DNA of 64,000 nt from Ga0077527 sp964433345 (GCA_964433345.1 CAYSQJ010000007.1:90178-154177), one strand, 5' to 3'; positions 52,064 to 61,121 are shown, counted from the stretch's first letter. The notes: generated by a model from the letters alone, not told the origin. Made by a program: numbers and translations.

Positions 52064-53200
52064 TCAGAGGATCCGTTCACCGAACTTTTTCAGCGCCGCC
52101 GGTGACAGCGTCAGGCCGAGGCCAGGCTGTTCCTTGAGGTGGAGCATGCCCTTGGCGATTTTCGGCGGATCCTCGAACAGTTCGGCCTGCAGCGGGTCGC
52201 GTTCGGGATCGGTAAAGGACTCGACGATGCAGCCGGCGGGGCTGCCGGCGACGATGTGGGCGTGGATGAAGCAGTCGTGGTGGGGCGCGACCTGCACCTG
52301 GTTCAGCTCGCACAGGGCGGCGAGCTTGCGGCCGGTGGTGAAGCCGCCCATCATCGTGCAGTCGAACTGCAGGATGCTGATGGCGCCGCCCTCGATCAGG
52401 TCGCGACAGCCGTAGGCCGTGAGTTCGCTTTCGCCGGCCGACAGCGGGATGTTGGTCTGTTTCGCGAGCTTCACCAGCTCGCGGTGGTCGTCGGCCCAGC
52501 GCACCGGTTCTTCCAGCCAGCGCGGATTGAGCGGCAGCATCTCGCGCGCCGCGGTGATCGCGGTGGGCAGGTCCCAGGCGCGGTTGCAGTCCACCATCAG
52601 GTCCTTGTCGGGCCCGATGATGTCGCGGATCAGTTCCAGCCGTTTCATGTCTTCCTTCAGCGGCACGCCGCCGACCTTGGCCTTGAATCCCTGGTGACCC
52701 TGGGCCTTCAGCATTTGCATTTCGTCCTTCAGCTCCGCCATGTCCTTGCCGTCGCGGTAGTAGGCGCAGGTGACGTAGCAGGGGATTTCGCTGCGGAAGC
52801 CGCCGAACAGCCGGTACAGCGGCAGCTTCGCCGCCTTGCCGATAATGTCCCAGGCAGCGATGTCCACCGCGGCGGCGATGCGCACGATGGCTTCACGCGT
52901 CCAGCCTTTTTCCGAGGCGATTTTCTGCGCGGTGAGCCAGAACAGCCGGTCATGCAGCTTTTCCGGCGCCAGCGGATCCTGGCCGATGATCAGTTCGGCG
53001 ATACCCGATTTGAAGGCCTTGATCGCGGCCTCGATCGGCGTGTAGCTGGTGGCGATGCCGATGCCCTCGATGCCCTCGTCGGTGGACATGCGTACCAGGA
53101 TTTCGTTGGCCTTGGGCACGATGAAGTTGCTGACCCAGAAAGGACGCTGGCCCTCGTCCGGGGCACGCAGGATGTGTACTTCGAGTTTGGTGATTTTCAT
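52064..53200 (-). CDS. Mandelate racemase / muconate-lactonizing enzyme family protein
   Basis: Enolase-superfamily enzyme of 378 residues. The KxK catalytic pair is in GFKAKVGG (near 169), the metal ligands are D in MVDCNRAW (near 205), E in LEEPVRW (near 231) and E in SAGESE (near 257), and a histidine lies in QVAPHHD near 308. The capping domain begins MKITKLEVHILRAP. Members are sugar-acid dehydratases, racemases or lactonising enzymes; I cannot assign one. It is flanked by a hydrolase upstream and an MFS permease gene, suggesting uptake and use of one acid. Confidence 0.92.
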   Translation of the reverse strand: MKITKLEVHILRAPDEGQRPFWVSNFIVPKANEILVRMSTDEGIEGIGIATSYTPIEAAIKAFKSGIAELIIGQDPLAPEKLHDRLFWLTAQKIASEKGWTREAIVRIAAAVDIAAWDIIGKAAKLPLYRLFGGFRSEIPCYVTCAYYRDGKDMAELKDEMQMLKAQGHQGFKAKVGGVPLKEDMKRLELIRDIIGPDKDLMVDCNRAWDLPTAITAAREMLPLNPRWLEEPVRWADDHRELVKLAKQTNIPLSAGESELTAYGCRDLIEGGAISILQFDCTMMGGFTTGRKLAALCELNQVQVAPHHDCFIHAHIVAGSPAGCIVESFTDPERDPLQAELFEDPPKIAKGMLHLKEQPGLGLTLSPAALKKFGERIL

Positions 53201-53258
53201 GAACTGTTCCAGTCAGCAACAAGTAACCAACGAGTGTTTAAATCAAAAGCGAAAACGT

Positions 53259-53414
53259 CAGCCGCCGATGAACGCGGATCAACGCCGATAAAACCAGGCA
53301 AGTCGGCAGGAGTTCTTTTGAATCAATGCAAGACATTGTTTTTATTGGTCATTATCATCTTGGTGGAGTTTTTTGAATTTGATCTGCGTTCATCCGCGTT
53401 CATCGGCGGTTTAA
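53259..53414. repeat. GCCGATGAACGC-family inverted repeat, copy 2
   Basis: The left arm (53259-53293) contains GCCGCCGATGAACGCGGATC; the right arm (53379-53414) contains GATCTGCGTTCATCCGCGTT followed by CATCGGCGG. It resembles the copy at 11525. The middle (53338-53358) holds TTGTTTTTATTGGTCATTAT, resembling the AT-rich motif. It fills the gap between the racemase-type and MFS genes. Confidence 0.85.
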
Positions 53415-53450
53415 ATGCGCCCCGTTCTTGAATGCTCCCTGCTTTCAAGT

Positions 53451-54731
53451 TTAACGTTTTCCGTTGGCCATCTGCCGGCTTTCCGGCAACTGCCGCAGCC
53501 GCCATGTGGCGATGGGGCTCATCAGCGCAATGATGCCCAGCGAGCACCAGGCGAGCCCCCAGGTGATGACCGGCGAGGCTTCCATCGCGCCGGCGGCGTC
53601 GAGCACCAGGCCGAAGACCCAGGGCGCGATGGCGCCGGCGCCAAAGCCCAGCACCGAGCGCACCGAATAGGCGACGCCGATATGCCGCGGCGGTACCAGT
53701 TCGGTGATTGCCGTCGAGTAAACCGAAGAATCGCCGACCGCGGTGAAGCTGTATAAGGCGCAGATGAGGACCAGCAGCCACAGGGGCAGGCCGATCAGCC
53801 ATCCGAGCGCCAGCGAGCAGCAGGCGCTGGTTGTCGCCAGCAGGATCATGGTCCAGGTACGTCCCATGCGGTCCGACAGCCAGCCGCCGGTGACGCTGCC
53901 GCCCATGCTGCCGATGTAGGCGATCGCGGCGAGGCCCGCGCCGAGGCTCGCAGACGCGGTGGCGCTGCTGCCGGTGGAGTAGGCCGCTGCGGCGGAGAGA
54001 AAGGCCGGCATCCAGGCCTTCATGCCGAGCATTTCCCAGGAATGGAAGGTGTAGGACCAGGTCACCAGCATTGCCGGCTTGTTGGCGAGAATCACGCCGA
54101 CCGGCTTTTCCGCGGCCTGTTCCGCACTGCGCGGATGGATGATGTTGGGTGTCGTGCGCAATGCGTAAAGCGCGAGCAGCGTGCCCAGCACCGGTCCGGC
54201 AGCGTTGACGATGAAGGCGCCGCGCCATCCGATCAGCGGCGTCAGCGCGCCGGTGATGACCAGCGCCAGCGCGTAACCCGCGGAGGCGGCGGCGAGATAG
54301 AAACCCATCGCGCGGCCGCGGTTGCCGGACTGGAAACGCTCGGCAATCAGCGTCAGCCCCGGCGTGTACGAGCCGCCGGAGAACAGGCCGGTGAGTCCGT
54401 AGAGGATGACGCCGCTGACGAAGCTTTCGGCGAACAGTGCGAAGATCATCGCGCTGATGCTGGAGGCGATGCTCGATACCAGGAACACGCGCTTGGCGCC
54501 ATAGCGGTCGGCGAGGAAGCCGACGGCGACCAGCGAAAACAGGTAGCCGAAATGCCAGGCCGACTGGATCATGCCGGCTTGTCCGGCGCTCATGTCCCAG
54601 TCCGGTTTCAGCAGCGGGATCGCTGCGGCGTAGGCGGTGAAAATCAGCGCAAAGCTGGTGCGGCTCGCGCAAAGCCAGAGCAGCCAGGCACCGTCGCCGA
54701 CACTGTTGCTGCCGCGGTGCGCCCGGTCCAA
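53451..54731 (-). CDS. MFS transporter
   Basis: A 426-residue, 12-helix permease. It has GFLADRYGAKRVFLVSSIAS near residue 80, the inter-helix motif of MFS, the DRYGAKR signature, and a second GWLSDRMGRTWTMILLATTS near 280. The TTG start is 4 bases after the crotonase stop. It is co-oriented with a crotonase and an SDR gene upstream, and may import the pathway substrate. Substrate unknown. Confidence 0.88.
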   Translation of the reverse strand: MDRAHRGSNSVGDGAWLLWLCASRTSFALIFTAYAAAIPLLKPDWDMSAGQAGMIQSAWHFGYLFSLVAVGFLADRYGAKRVFLVSSIASSISAMIFALFAESFVSGVILYGLTGLFSGGSYTPGLTLIAERFQSGNRGRAMGFYLAAASAGYALALVITGALTPLIGWRGAFIVNAAGPVLGTLLALYALRTTPNIIHPRSAEQAAEKPVGVILANKPAMLVTWSYTFHSWEMLGMKAWMPAFLSAAAAYSTGSSATASASLGAGLAAIAYIGSMGGSVTGGWLSDRMGRTWTMILLATTSACCSLALGWLIGLPLWLLVLICALYSFTAVGDSSVYSTAITELVPPRHIGVAYSVRSVLGFGAGAIAPWVFGLVLDAAGAMEASPVITWGLAWCSLGIIALMSPIATWRLRQLPESRQMANGKR

Positions 54732-54734
54732 GAT

Positions 54735-55505
54735 CTACTTGCCCAGGAACCGCGGCGGCCGTTTTTCCTTGAATGCGGCGACGCCTTCCTTGTGGTCGTG
54801 GGTCAGGCGCACGATGCCCGAGGCCAGTGTTTCCATTTCACAGAGCTGCTCCAGCGTGGGTACTGCCATGGACTGGAACATCTTCTTCGCCAGCGCCAGT
54901 GCGTAGGTGGCCGATTCCGCGCATTCGCGGGCCAGCGCCAGCGCCGCGGTTTCGAGTTCGGCATCGGGCACCACGCGCGACACCAGGCCCAGTGATTTCG
55001 CCTCGTGGGCATCGACAGGCCGCGCGGTGTAGACCAGTTCCTTGGCCTGTGCCATGCCCAGGCGCTGCACCAGGAAAAACACCGCGCCGCCGTCGGGCAC
55101 GACGCCGACCTTCTTGAAGGCCATCGAGAACTTCGTGGTGTCGGAGGCGACGACCAGGTCGCAGGCCAGCGCGAGCGCGTTGCCGATGCCGTAGACCGGG
55201 CCGCGGGTCGCGGCGATCACCGGCTTGTCAAGGTTGTAGAGGGCGATGATGGTGCGGTGACGGCGCTGCGAACGCGCGCGGCCGGAGACGATGTCGGATT
55301 TGGCCATGTTGCCGACGTCGCCGCCGGAACAGAAGGCGCGGCCTTCGCCCTTCAGCACTACGGCGCGGATCTCATCGTCGGCGGCGATGTCGTTGATGAA
55401 GCCGAGCAGGGCATCCCACATCGCATCCGACATCGCGTTGAGGCGGTCGGGGCGGTCCAGCGTCAGGATGCCGACGGAACCGTCTTTTTCGTAGCGAATG
55501 TTCAA
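54735..55505 (-). CDS. Enoyl-CoA hydratase/isomerase (crotonase), copy 2
   Basis: A 256-residue crotonase, clearly related to copy 1. Segments are MNIRYEKDGSVGILTLDRPD, RAFCSGGDVGNMAKSD near 62 and RGPVYGIGNALALACDLVVA near 103. Here too the glutamate pair is lacking; VGVVPDGGAVFFLVQ carries an aspartate as in PaaG-like isomerases. The end KRPPRFLGK parallels copy 1 (KRKPKFKGR). The ATG is in an AT-poor region after a CTCTCCCCGC repeat. It reads into the MFS gene. Confidence 0.92.
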   Translation of the reverse strand: MNIRYEKDGSVGILTLDRPDRLNAMSDAMWDALLGFINDIAADDEIRAVVLKGEGRAFCSGGDVGNMAKSDIVSGRARSQRRHRTIIALYNLDKPVIAATRGPVYGIGNALALACDLVVASDTTKFSMAFKKVGVVPDGGAVFFLVQRLGMAQAKELVYTARPVDAHEAKSLGLVSRVVPDAELETAALALARECAESATYALALAKKMFQSMAVPTLEQLCEMETLASGIVRLTHDHKEGVAAFKEKRPPRFLGK

Positions 55506-55531
55506 TTTGGAGTGAGCAAAAAAATGAAATT

Positions 55532-55663
55532 CTCCCTCTCCCCGCGAGCGGGGAGAGGGTTGGGGTGAGGGGCTTCCTTAAGGTTATTTTGTTTCAAGTT
55601 TCTGTTTCCCCCGGTTGCCCCTCACCCCCGGCCCCTCTCCCCGCTAATGCGTGGAGAGGGGAG
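55532..55663. repeat. CTCTCCCCGC-family inverted repeat
   Basis: CCCTCTCCCCGCGAGCGGGG then AGAGGG forms a tight hairpin; GGGGTGAGGGGC pairs with GCCCCTCACCCCC farther along, and CCCCTCTCCCCGC then TAATGCGTGGAGAGGGG forms another. It fills the gap between the crotonase and SDR genes. Confidence 0.85.
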
Positions 55664-55699
55664 GTATTGGTGCCCTCCTCTGATGAGGAGGACAATGAC

Positions 55700-56620
55700 T
55701 CAGATGGAATCCCAGGGAAACACATCCGCGGTGCGCTCGGTCGGCGGGTAGAACCAGCTCTTCAATGCCGGGTACATGTGTTCGGCGCAGCGTGACGGGG
55801 TCCAGCCGTCGGCGCGGTGGATGCCGCGAAGCGGGCGCGACTGGCTCATCAGGAAGATTTCGTTCTTGCGCGTGGCGAAGACCTGGGCGTTGACGCCCTT
55901 GGCGGCATCGCTCAGCAGGAACACGGCCAGCGGCGCGTTGTGCTCGGGGGTGACCTGCTTGCGCTGCTCGATTCGTGCGGCGGTTGCCGGATCCTTGGCC
56001 GGGATCGATGCGGTCATGCGCGTCCAGGCCACCGGCGCGATGCAGTTCGAGCGCACGTTGAAGCGCGACATGTCCACCGCGATCGCCTTCGACATTGCCA
56101 CCATGCCCAGCTTGGCTGCGCCGTAGTTGACCTGGCCCATGCCGCCGATCAGGCCGGAGGTCGAGGTCATGTGCACGAATGCGCCGGATTCCTGCTTGCG
56201 GAAATGGTCGGCGGCGTGGCGCGCGCAGTTGAAGGCGCCTTTCAGCATCACGTTGACCACGGAATCCCAGTCGCTCTCGCTCATCTTGTGGAAAATAACG
56301 TCGCGCAGGATGCCGGCGTTGTTGACCACGCCGTCGACGCGGCCGAAATTGTCGAGCGCGCACTGGATGATTTTCGCGGCGCTGCTGAACTCGGAAACGC
56401 TGTCATAGCTGGCAGCGGCTTCACCGCCGGCCTTCTTGATTTCATTGACCACTTCCTGTGCCGGGGTCTGGTCGCCGCCGGCGCCGTCGAGCGCGACGCC
56501 GATGTCGTTGACGATGACCTTTGCACCTTCGGCAGCCGCCATTTTCGCGATCGCCGCACCGATGCCGCGGCCCGCGCCCGTAACCACCACCACTTTGCCT
56601 TCCATCATTCTGGCTGCCAT
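55700..56620 (-). CDS. SDR-family (3R)-hydroxyacyl-CoA dehydrogenase-like protein
   Basis: A 306-residue short-chain dehydrogenase of the type found in multifunctional enzyme 2. It shows TGAGRGIGAAIA near residue 15, VNDIGVALDGAGGDQTPAQE, NNAGILRDVIFHKMSESDWD near 100 and the catalytic STSGLIGGMGQVNYGAAKLG (Y..K near 165). The long C-terminal extension ends in PWDSI. ATG at 56620 has AAGGAG seven bases upstream. Together with the MaoC gene upstream it would give hydration and oxidation as in MFE-2, pointing to beta-oxidation of a branched or cyclic acyl-CoA. Confidence 0.92.
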   Translation of the reverse strand: MAARMMEGKVVVVTGAGRGIGAAIAKMAAAEGAKVIVNDIGVALDGAGGDQTPAQEVVNEIKKAGGEAAASYDSVSEFSSAAKIIQCALDNFGRVDGVVNNAGILRDVIFHKMSESDWDSVVNVMLKGAFNCARHAADHFRKQESGAFVHMTSTSGLIGGMGQVNYGAAKLGMVAMSKAIAVDMSRFNVRSNCIAPVAWTRMTASIPAKDPATAARIEQRKQVTPEHNAPLAVFLLSDAAKGVNAQVFATRKNEIFLMSQSRPLRGIHRADGWTPSRCAEHMYPALKSWFYPPTERTADVFPWDSI

Positions 56621-56644
56621 TTTCATGCTCCTTAAAGGACGTAA

Positions 56645-56772
56645 AACCTTTTTTGCCACAGAGGGCACAGAGAACACAGAGAACTGCAACAACTTAACCC
56701 CCAAATGCCTGTCGGCTGGACGGATCTTGCCGCTGGTTTTTCTCTGTGAACTCTGTGCCCTCTGTGGCTAAG
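56645..56772. repeat. CACAGAG-family long inverted repeat
   Basis: The left arm (56645-56685) contains GCCACAGAGGGCACAGAGAA; the right arm (56735-56772) contains CTCTGTGCCCTCTGTGGCTA. It fills the gap between the SDR and MaoC genes. Confidence 0.9.
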
Positions 56773-56787
56773 TTGTTGAAGTTGTTC

Positions 56788-57645
56788 TTAAACGATTTCC
56801 GCTCGCCCGTTGTTGAGCACAGTGACGCCGCGCGCCGGGACCGTGGCGCGGAAGGTGACGATGTTGCCGTCCTGCCAGATTTCGGTGCGGATGGTTTCGC
56901 CGGGGTAGACCGGCGAGGAGAAGCGGCCTTCCATGCTTTTCAGTCGCAGCGGATCGTAGCCGCAGACCGACTTCACCAGCGCGTGGCCGACGACGCTGAA
57001 GGTCGCGCGGCCATGCAGGATCGGCATTTTGAAACCGGCTTTCGCGGCGTAGGCGGGATCGGCATGCAGCGGGTTGTAGTCGCCGGACAGCCGGTAAATC
57101 AGCGCCGCCTGCGGCAGCGTCGGCAGATCGCAGACCTGCTGCGCCGGGGTGTCGGGTATCGGGTGCGGCGCCTTGACCGGGCCCGAGGGGCCGCCGAAGC
57201 CGCCGTCCGCGCGGCAGAAGGTGGTCGAGGTCAGCGAGCAGATCAGCTCGTCGGTGGACTTGTCGCGCACGTCGCAGGCGGTGAGCACCAGCGCGCCCTT
57301 GTCCTTGCCCTTGTCGAGCACCGCGGTCACGCGCGTCTTGCCGATGATGGTGCCTTCGACCGGCAGCGGCTTGTGGATGACGAAGCCCTGCTCGCCGTGA
57401 ACCACGTGGCTGCGCGTGATGCCGGTGTCGGCGGCGGCATGCCAGGGACCCGGGTAGCCGAGAATGATCGCCATCGTCGGCAATGCCTTCAGATTTTCCT
57501 CGTAGACGAACTGCAGCTGGTTGAGGTCGACCGGGTCACTGCCGAGGCCGACGCCCAGTGCATAGAGCATGGTGTCGCGTTTTGTCAGCTTTTGTTCAAC
57601 TTGTGGAATGTCGAAATTGAGCAGTTTTTCGTAATTGATGGCCAT
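56788..57645 (-). CDS. MaoC-family (R)-enoyl-CoA hydratase, double hotdog
   Basis: A 285-residue hydratase. The hydratase-2 motif is GDYNPLHADPAYAAKAGFKM then PILHG near residue 197, with the D/N and H that bind the substrate. The N-terminal half is a second, degenerate hotdog domain, beginning INYEKLLNFDIPQVEQK, as in peroxisomal MFE-2. ATG at 57645 is chosen because GGAG lies seven bases before it; the one three bases earlier is possible. It pairs with the SDR gene downstream. Confidence 0.92.
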   Translation of the reverse strand: MAINYEKLLNFDIPQVEQKLTKRDTMLYALGVGLGSDPVDLNQLQFVYEENLKALPTMAIILGYPGPWHAAADTGITRSHVVHGEQGFVIHKPLPVEGTIIGKTRVTAVLDKGKDKGALVLTACDVRDKSTDELICSLTSTTFCRADGGFGGPSGPVKAPHPIPDTPAQQVCDLPTLPQAALIYRLSGDYNPLHADPAYAAKAGFKMPILHGRATFSVVGHALVKSVCGYDPLRLKSMEGRFSSPVYPGETIRTEIWQDGNIVTFRATVPARGVTVLNNGRAEIV

Positions 57646-57837
57646 CATGGCTCTCCGGAGTTTTGCGATGCCTGCAGTGCAGGCGCATGCGCCATTTGGA
57701 GTGTGCTGCGCGGAAAAATTTTTCGCCGCTATACTAGCATGGAGAGCGCGCGCATCGGGACGACGGGACCGCATTGTGATTCATGTTCACCGGCCACGAC
57801 GCGGCGATTGGATTCACTGCAAGGAGGAGCAGGAGAC

Positions 57838-58713
57838 ATGCCTAAAACATTGACTGCGGAACAGGTCAGGAGCTACCGGTCCGACGGTTATCTTTATCCG
57901 CTCGATGCCCTGTCAGGGGAAGAGGTCGCGCGTTACCGTGATGAGCTGCGCCGGACCGAGGAACACCTTGGCGGATCGCTGATGGCCATCGACAAGAAAT
58001 TCCGCGGCAACCTGCACTGCATGTGCAAATGGGTCGACGAGCTCGCGCGCACGCCGGCAATCGTCGATGCCGTCGAGGACCTGCTTGGCCCCGACATCCT
58101 GCTCTACACCAGCCGTTTTTTCATCAAGGAGCCGAAAAGCGAGGGCATTGCCGCCTGGCACCAGGACTCGACCTATTTCGGCCTGCGGCCCTTCGATCAC
58201 GTGACCGCCTGGGTTGCGCTGTGCAACGTCACAGCCGAGGCAGGGCCGGTGGAATTCGCGGTGGGCAGCCATATCCGCGGGCAGCTGCTGCAGAAAAGCG
58301 GACTGATCAAGAACAGTGTCAACACTGCCGGGCAGATCATCGTCGAGTGGTTTGACCAGTCGCAGATCGACCGCGCGATCCTCAAGCCGGGACAGTTCTC
58401 GCTGCACCACACCTGCGTCGTGCACCAGTCAGGGCCGAACCGTTCCGACGAGCGCCGTGTCGGCATTGCGCTGAGCTACATCCCGACCCGCACCCGTTAC
58501 ATCGGCAAGCGGCGCATGCCGGCGAGCCTGATCCGCGGGCGCGACGAATACAACCATTTCGAGCTTCAGCCGAGGCCGCAGGTCGATTTCGGCGAGATCG
58601 AGATGCAGCGCCACGAGACCACCTTCAGGTCCTATATCGAGTCGTTCTACGAACAGCTCGGAGAGGCGGAGAAGGACCTGCCGCGCGAGGCCGCGGCGGG
58701 CATGGTCTACTGA
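57838..58713 (+). CDS. Phytanoyl-CoA dioxygenase family protein
   Basis: Fe(II)/2-oxoglutarate dioxygenase of 291 residues. The iron motif HxD is in AAWHQDSTYFGLRP near residue 107 and the distal histidine in TCVVHQSGPNRSDERRVGIA near 200, with the arginine (near 211) for 2-oxoglutarate. PhyH-type members hydroxylate acyl-CoAs or small acids, so it could initiate breakdown of a branched acid. ATG follows GGAGCAGGAGAC. It is divergent from MaoC and followed by an MBL-fold gene after 11 bases. Confidence 0.92.
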   Translation: MPKTLTAEQVRSYRSDGYLYPLDALSGEEVARYRDELRRTEEHLGGSLMAIDKKFRGNLHCMCKWVDELARTPAIVDAVEDLLGPDILLYTSRFFIKEPKSEGIAAWHQDSTYFGLRPFDHVTAWVALCNVTAEAGPVEFAVGSHIRGQLLQKSGLIKNSVNTAGQIIVEWFDQSQIDRAILKPGQFSLHHTCVVHQSGPNRSDERRVGIALSYIPTRTRYIGKRRMPASLIRGRDEYNHFELQPRPQVDFGEIEMQRHETTFRSYIESFYEQLGEAEKDLPREAAAGMVY

Positions 58714-58724
58714 GGGGACGGTAA

Positions 58725-59591
58725 TTGAAAGTCACCCTGCTCGGCACCGGCAGCCCGCTGCCCTCACTGAAGCGCGCGTCCTCGAGCTACCTGGTCGAGG
58801 CGGGCGACGACGTGATTCTGATCGATCACGGCCCCGGCGCCTTCCAGCGGCTGATGGAGGCGGGCAAGCGCGCGACCGATGTGACCTGCGTTTTCCTCAG
58901 CCACCTGCATTTCGACCATTGTGCGGATGTGATCCGCCTGTTCCATCACCGCTGGGATGCCAGCGGCGACGCGACACCGCCGCTGCGCATCTACGGTCCT
59001 CCGGGAACGCAGGAGTTCATCGACCGCGTGTTCGGTCCGCAGGGCGCCTTCAGCCGCGACCTGGTGTCGCGCACGCAGCATCCGCTGAGCGTGGGTGCCT
59101 ACCGGGAGCGCGGCGGCACACCGCCGCGCCCCTGGCCCGATACCCGCGTCACCGAACTGGCCGGGCCCGGTGTCGTCGAATTCGAAGGCTGGCGCATACT
59201 GCACTGCGAGGTGCCGCATTACCAGCCATTCCTCGACAGCTTTGCCTATCGCATCGAGTCGGGCGGCAAGTCCTTCGTCTACACCAGCGATGTCAACCTC
59301 GCGCTGCCCGGCGGCGCGCCGCCGCAACTGCTGGAACTCGCGCGTGGAGCCGACCTGCTGGTGCATTATCTCAATGCTTTCGCCTTCGAGGCCGAGCACC
59401 CGGGCGGACTTGCGGGACCGCGCTTCGCCGCAGCGCTCGCGCGTGATGCGCAGGTCGGCACGCTGGTCACCACGCATCACGGTCCGTGGATCGACGGCGG
59501 AGGCAGGCCGGAGAAACTGCTTGGCGAGATTCGTGCAGCCTGTTCCGCGCGAGTGGTGTGGGGCGAAGACCTGATGGCTTTTGAGCTCTGA
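58725..59591 (+). CDS. MBL-fold metallo-hydrolase (RNase Z-like)
   Basis: A 288-residue metallo-beta-lactamase-fold enzyme. HLHFDH (near residue 61) is the HxHxDH dinuclear site; later ligands are a histidine in HCEVPHYQPF, D in YTSDVN and H in TTHHGPW. The start is TTG (58725); the family start KVTLLGTGSPLPSLKRASSS fits. It follows the dioxygenase by 11 bases, so an operon is probable. Its position suggests ester, lactone or thioester hydrolysis, not tRNA processing. Confidence 0.9.
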   Translation: MKVTLLGTGSPLPSLKRASSSYLVEAGDDVILIDHGPGAFQRLMEAGKRATDVTCVFLSHLHFDHCADVIRLFHHRWDASGDATPPLRIYGPPGTQEFIDRVFGPQGAFSRDLVSRTQHPLSVGAYRERGGTPPRPWPDTRVTELAGPGVVEFEGWRILHCEVPHYQPFLDSFAYRIESGGKSFVYTSDVNLALPGGAPPQLLELARGADLLVHYLNAFAFEAEHPGGLAGPRFAAALARDAQVGTLVTTHHGPWIDGGGRPEKLLGEIRAACSARVVWGEDLMAFEL

Positions 59592-59711
59592 TCCGAAGGT
59601 TTGATGCTGACTGGGACTCTCGGGCTTGCCCCGGCATAGTCCACAAACCTACAATCAACGGTTCCGGTGCCCCATTAGAGCGCCGTTCAATGAACACGAG
59701 GAGACAATCCA

Positions 59712-60689
59712 GTGCATAAAACCCTGATCGGCGCCGCCGTGCTGGCCGCGCTTTCCGCACCCCTTGCCTTTGCGCAGGGCGTGGCCACGAATTATCCCGA
59801 CAAGCCCCTGAGGCTTATCGTGCCGTTCCCGCCGGGTGGCGGCAACGACATCCTGGCGCGCACGCTGGGCCAGCGCATGACCGAGGTGTTCGCGCAGCAG
59901 GTGGTCGTCGACAACCGCGGCGGCGCCGGCGGCGCGCTGGGCGCGACCATTGCCGCGCAGGGCACTCCCGACGGCTACACGCTGTTTCTCGGCAGCGTCG
60001 GCAACCTCGCGCAGAACCCCGCGCTGAAGGCCAACCTGCCGTACAACCCGGTGCGTGATTTCGCGCCGGCTTCGCTGGTGGCGGTTTCGTCATTCATCCT
60101 CGCGGTGCATCCTTCGGTTCCGGCGAAGTCGGTGAAGGAACTGATTGATCTGGCCAAGGCCAGTCCCGGCAAGCTGAACTACGCCTCGGCCGGCACCGGT
60201 TCCTCGCTGCACATGGCGGGCGAGCTGTTCAAGTACGCGACGGCGACCGACATGGTGCACGTGCCGTATAAAGGTACCGGGCCGGCGATGGCTGATCTGG
60301 TTGCCGGCCGCGTGCAATTGGTGTTCAGCACCATGCCGCCGGCGCTGACGCAGATCAAGGCCGGCAAACTGCGCGCGCTGGGCGTGACCACGGCCAAGCG
60401 TGCCAAGGCGGCGCCTGAGGTGCCGACCATTGCCGAATCCGGCGTCAAGGGTTTCGATGTGTCGAACTGGCAGGGCGTGCTGGCACCGGCGAAGACGCCT
60501 GCGGCCATCGTCAACCGGCTTAACCAGCACATCCTTGCCGCGCTTGCGCGGCCGGGCATGACCGAGGCGCTGGCGGCACGGGGGCTGGAGCCGGCTGGTG
60601 GCACACCCGCCCAATTCTCGGCGCTGATCAAGTCGGAGATCGCCAAGTACACGAAAGTGGTCAAGGCGGCGAAGATCGTCGTCGACTGA
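59712..60689 (+). CDS. Bug/TctC-family periplasmic binding protein
   Basis: A 325-residue exported binding protein with GTG start: signal MHKTLIGAAVLAALSAPLAF, mature NYPDKPLRLIVPFPPGGGND, AAQGTPDGYTLFLGSVGNLA near residue 86 and AKTPAAIVNRLNQHILAALA near 260. A GAGGAGAC site precedes it at good spacing. A strong terminator follows 20 bases after the stop. The 120 bases upstream hold no other feature I can recognise. Confidence 0.93.
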   Translation: MHKTLIGAAVLAALSAPLAFAQGVATNYPDKPLRLIVPFPPGGGNDILARTLGQRMTEVFAQQVVVDNRGGAGGALGATIAAQGTPDGYTLFLGSVGNLAQNPALKANLPYNPVRDFAPASLVAVSSFILAVHPSVPAKSVKELIDLAKASPGKLNYASAGTGSSLHMAGELFKYATATDMVHVPYKGTGPAMADLVAGRVQLVFSTMPPALTQIKAGKLRALGVTTAKRAKAAPEVPTIAESGVKGFDVSNWQGVLAPAKTPAAIVNRLNQHILAALARPGMTEALAARGLEPAGGTPAQFSALIKSEIAKYTKVVKAAKIVVD

Positions 60690-60708
60690 ACGGTTGCCGG
60701 TCTGAACA

Positions 60709-60733
60709 CGGCGGGCGCTGGCCCGCCGTTTTT
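60709..60733 (+). terminator. Rho-independent terminator after Bug gene
   Basis: CGGCGGGC pairs with GCCCGCCG around GCTG and is followed by five T. It overlaps the stop end of the convergent cysteine-repeat gene, so it may also serve that strand. Confidence 0.85.
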
Positions 60734-61121
60734 ATTTGACCGGAACCGCGCAGGCCGCGGCCGCGGCGGCCACACAACCACCGGTGCAGACGATTTCACC
60801 GTTGATGTTCACTGCCGCTGAGCCGCGCACAGTCGCCGAGCAGACGATGTCGCCGGTGCGGTTGGCGACGCACTGGCCTGGTCCGCAGACCGGCATCCGG
60901 TAACGGTCGAGCGCAATGCCGCCGCCGGGCGTCGAGCAGCGGATTTCACCATTGATGTCGGCCAGGCAGCGCCCGCCGGGTGGCGGGCATTGCGGATTGC
61001 CATAGCGGTCGTTGATGCAGCCACGACCTTGCTGGGCAGCGGCGGCTGTGCTCAACATCAGCGTCGCAATCAGGAACAGGTGGCGCAGCGCAAGGCGGTA
61101 CAAGGAGTTCTCCCGTGGCAT
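60732..61121 (-). CDS. Secreted small protein with five cysteine repeats
   Basis: A 129-residue protein; I do not recognise the family. A signal (RHLFLIATLMLSTAAAA) ends near residue 29. The mature part is built of repeats: CINDRYGNPQC, CLADINGEIRC, then LDRYRMPVC, CVANRTGDIVC and VNINGEIVC, each close to C-x-x-[DN]-x-x-G-[ED]-I-x-C. Ten cysteines in about 85 residues suggest disulfides or metal. An alanine-rich tail ends the protein. ATG follows an AAGGAG site. The MTase gene is just upstream on the same strand. Confidence 0.75.
   Translation of the reverse strand: MPRENSLYRLALRHLFLIATLMLSTAAAAQQGRGCINDRYGNPQCPPPGGRCLADINGEIRCSTPGGGIALDRYRMPVCGPGQCVANRTGDIVCSATVRGSAAVNINGEIVCTGGCVAAAAAACAVPVK

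Noticed and set aside
56746..57837. N-terminal extension of the PhyH dioxygenase
   Set aside because: The upstream frame is antisense to MaoC and lacks a domain; ATG at 57838 has a good ribosome site.
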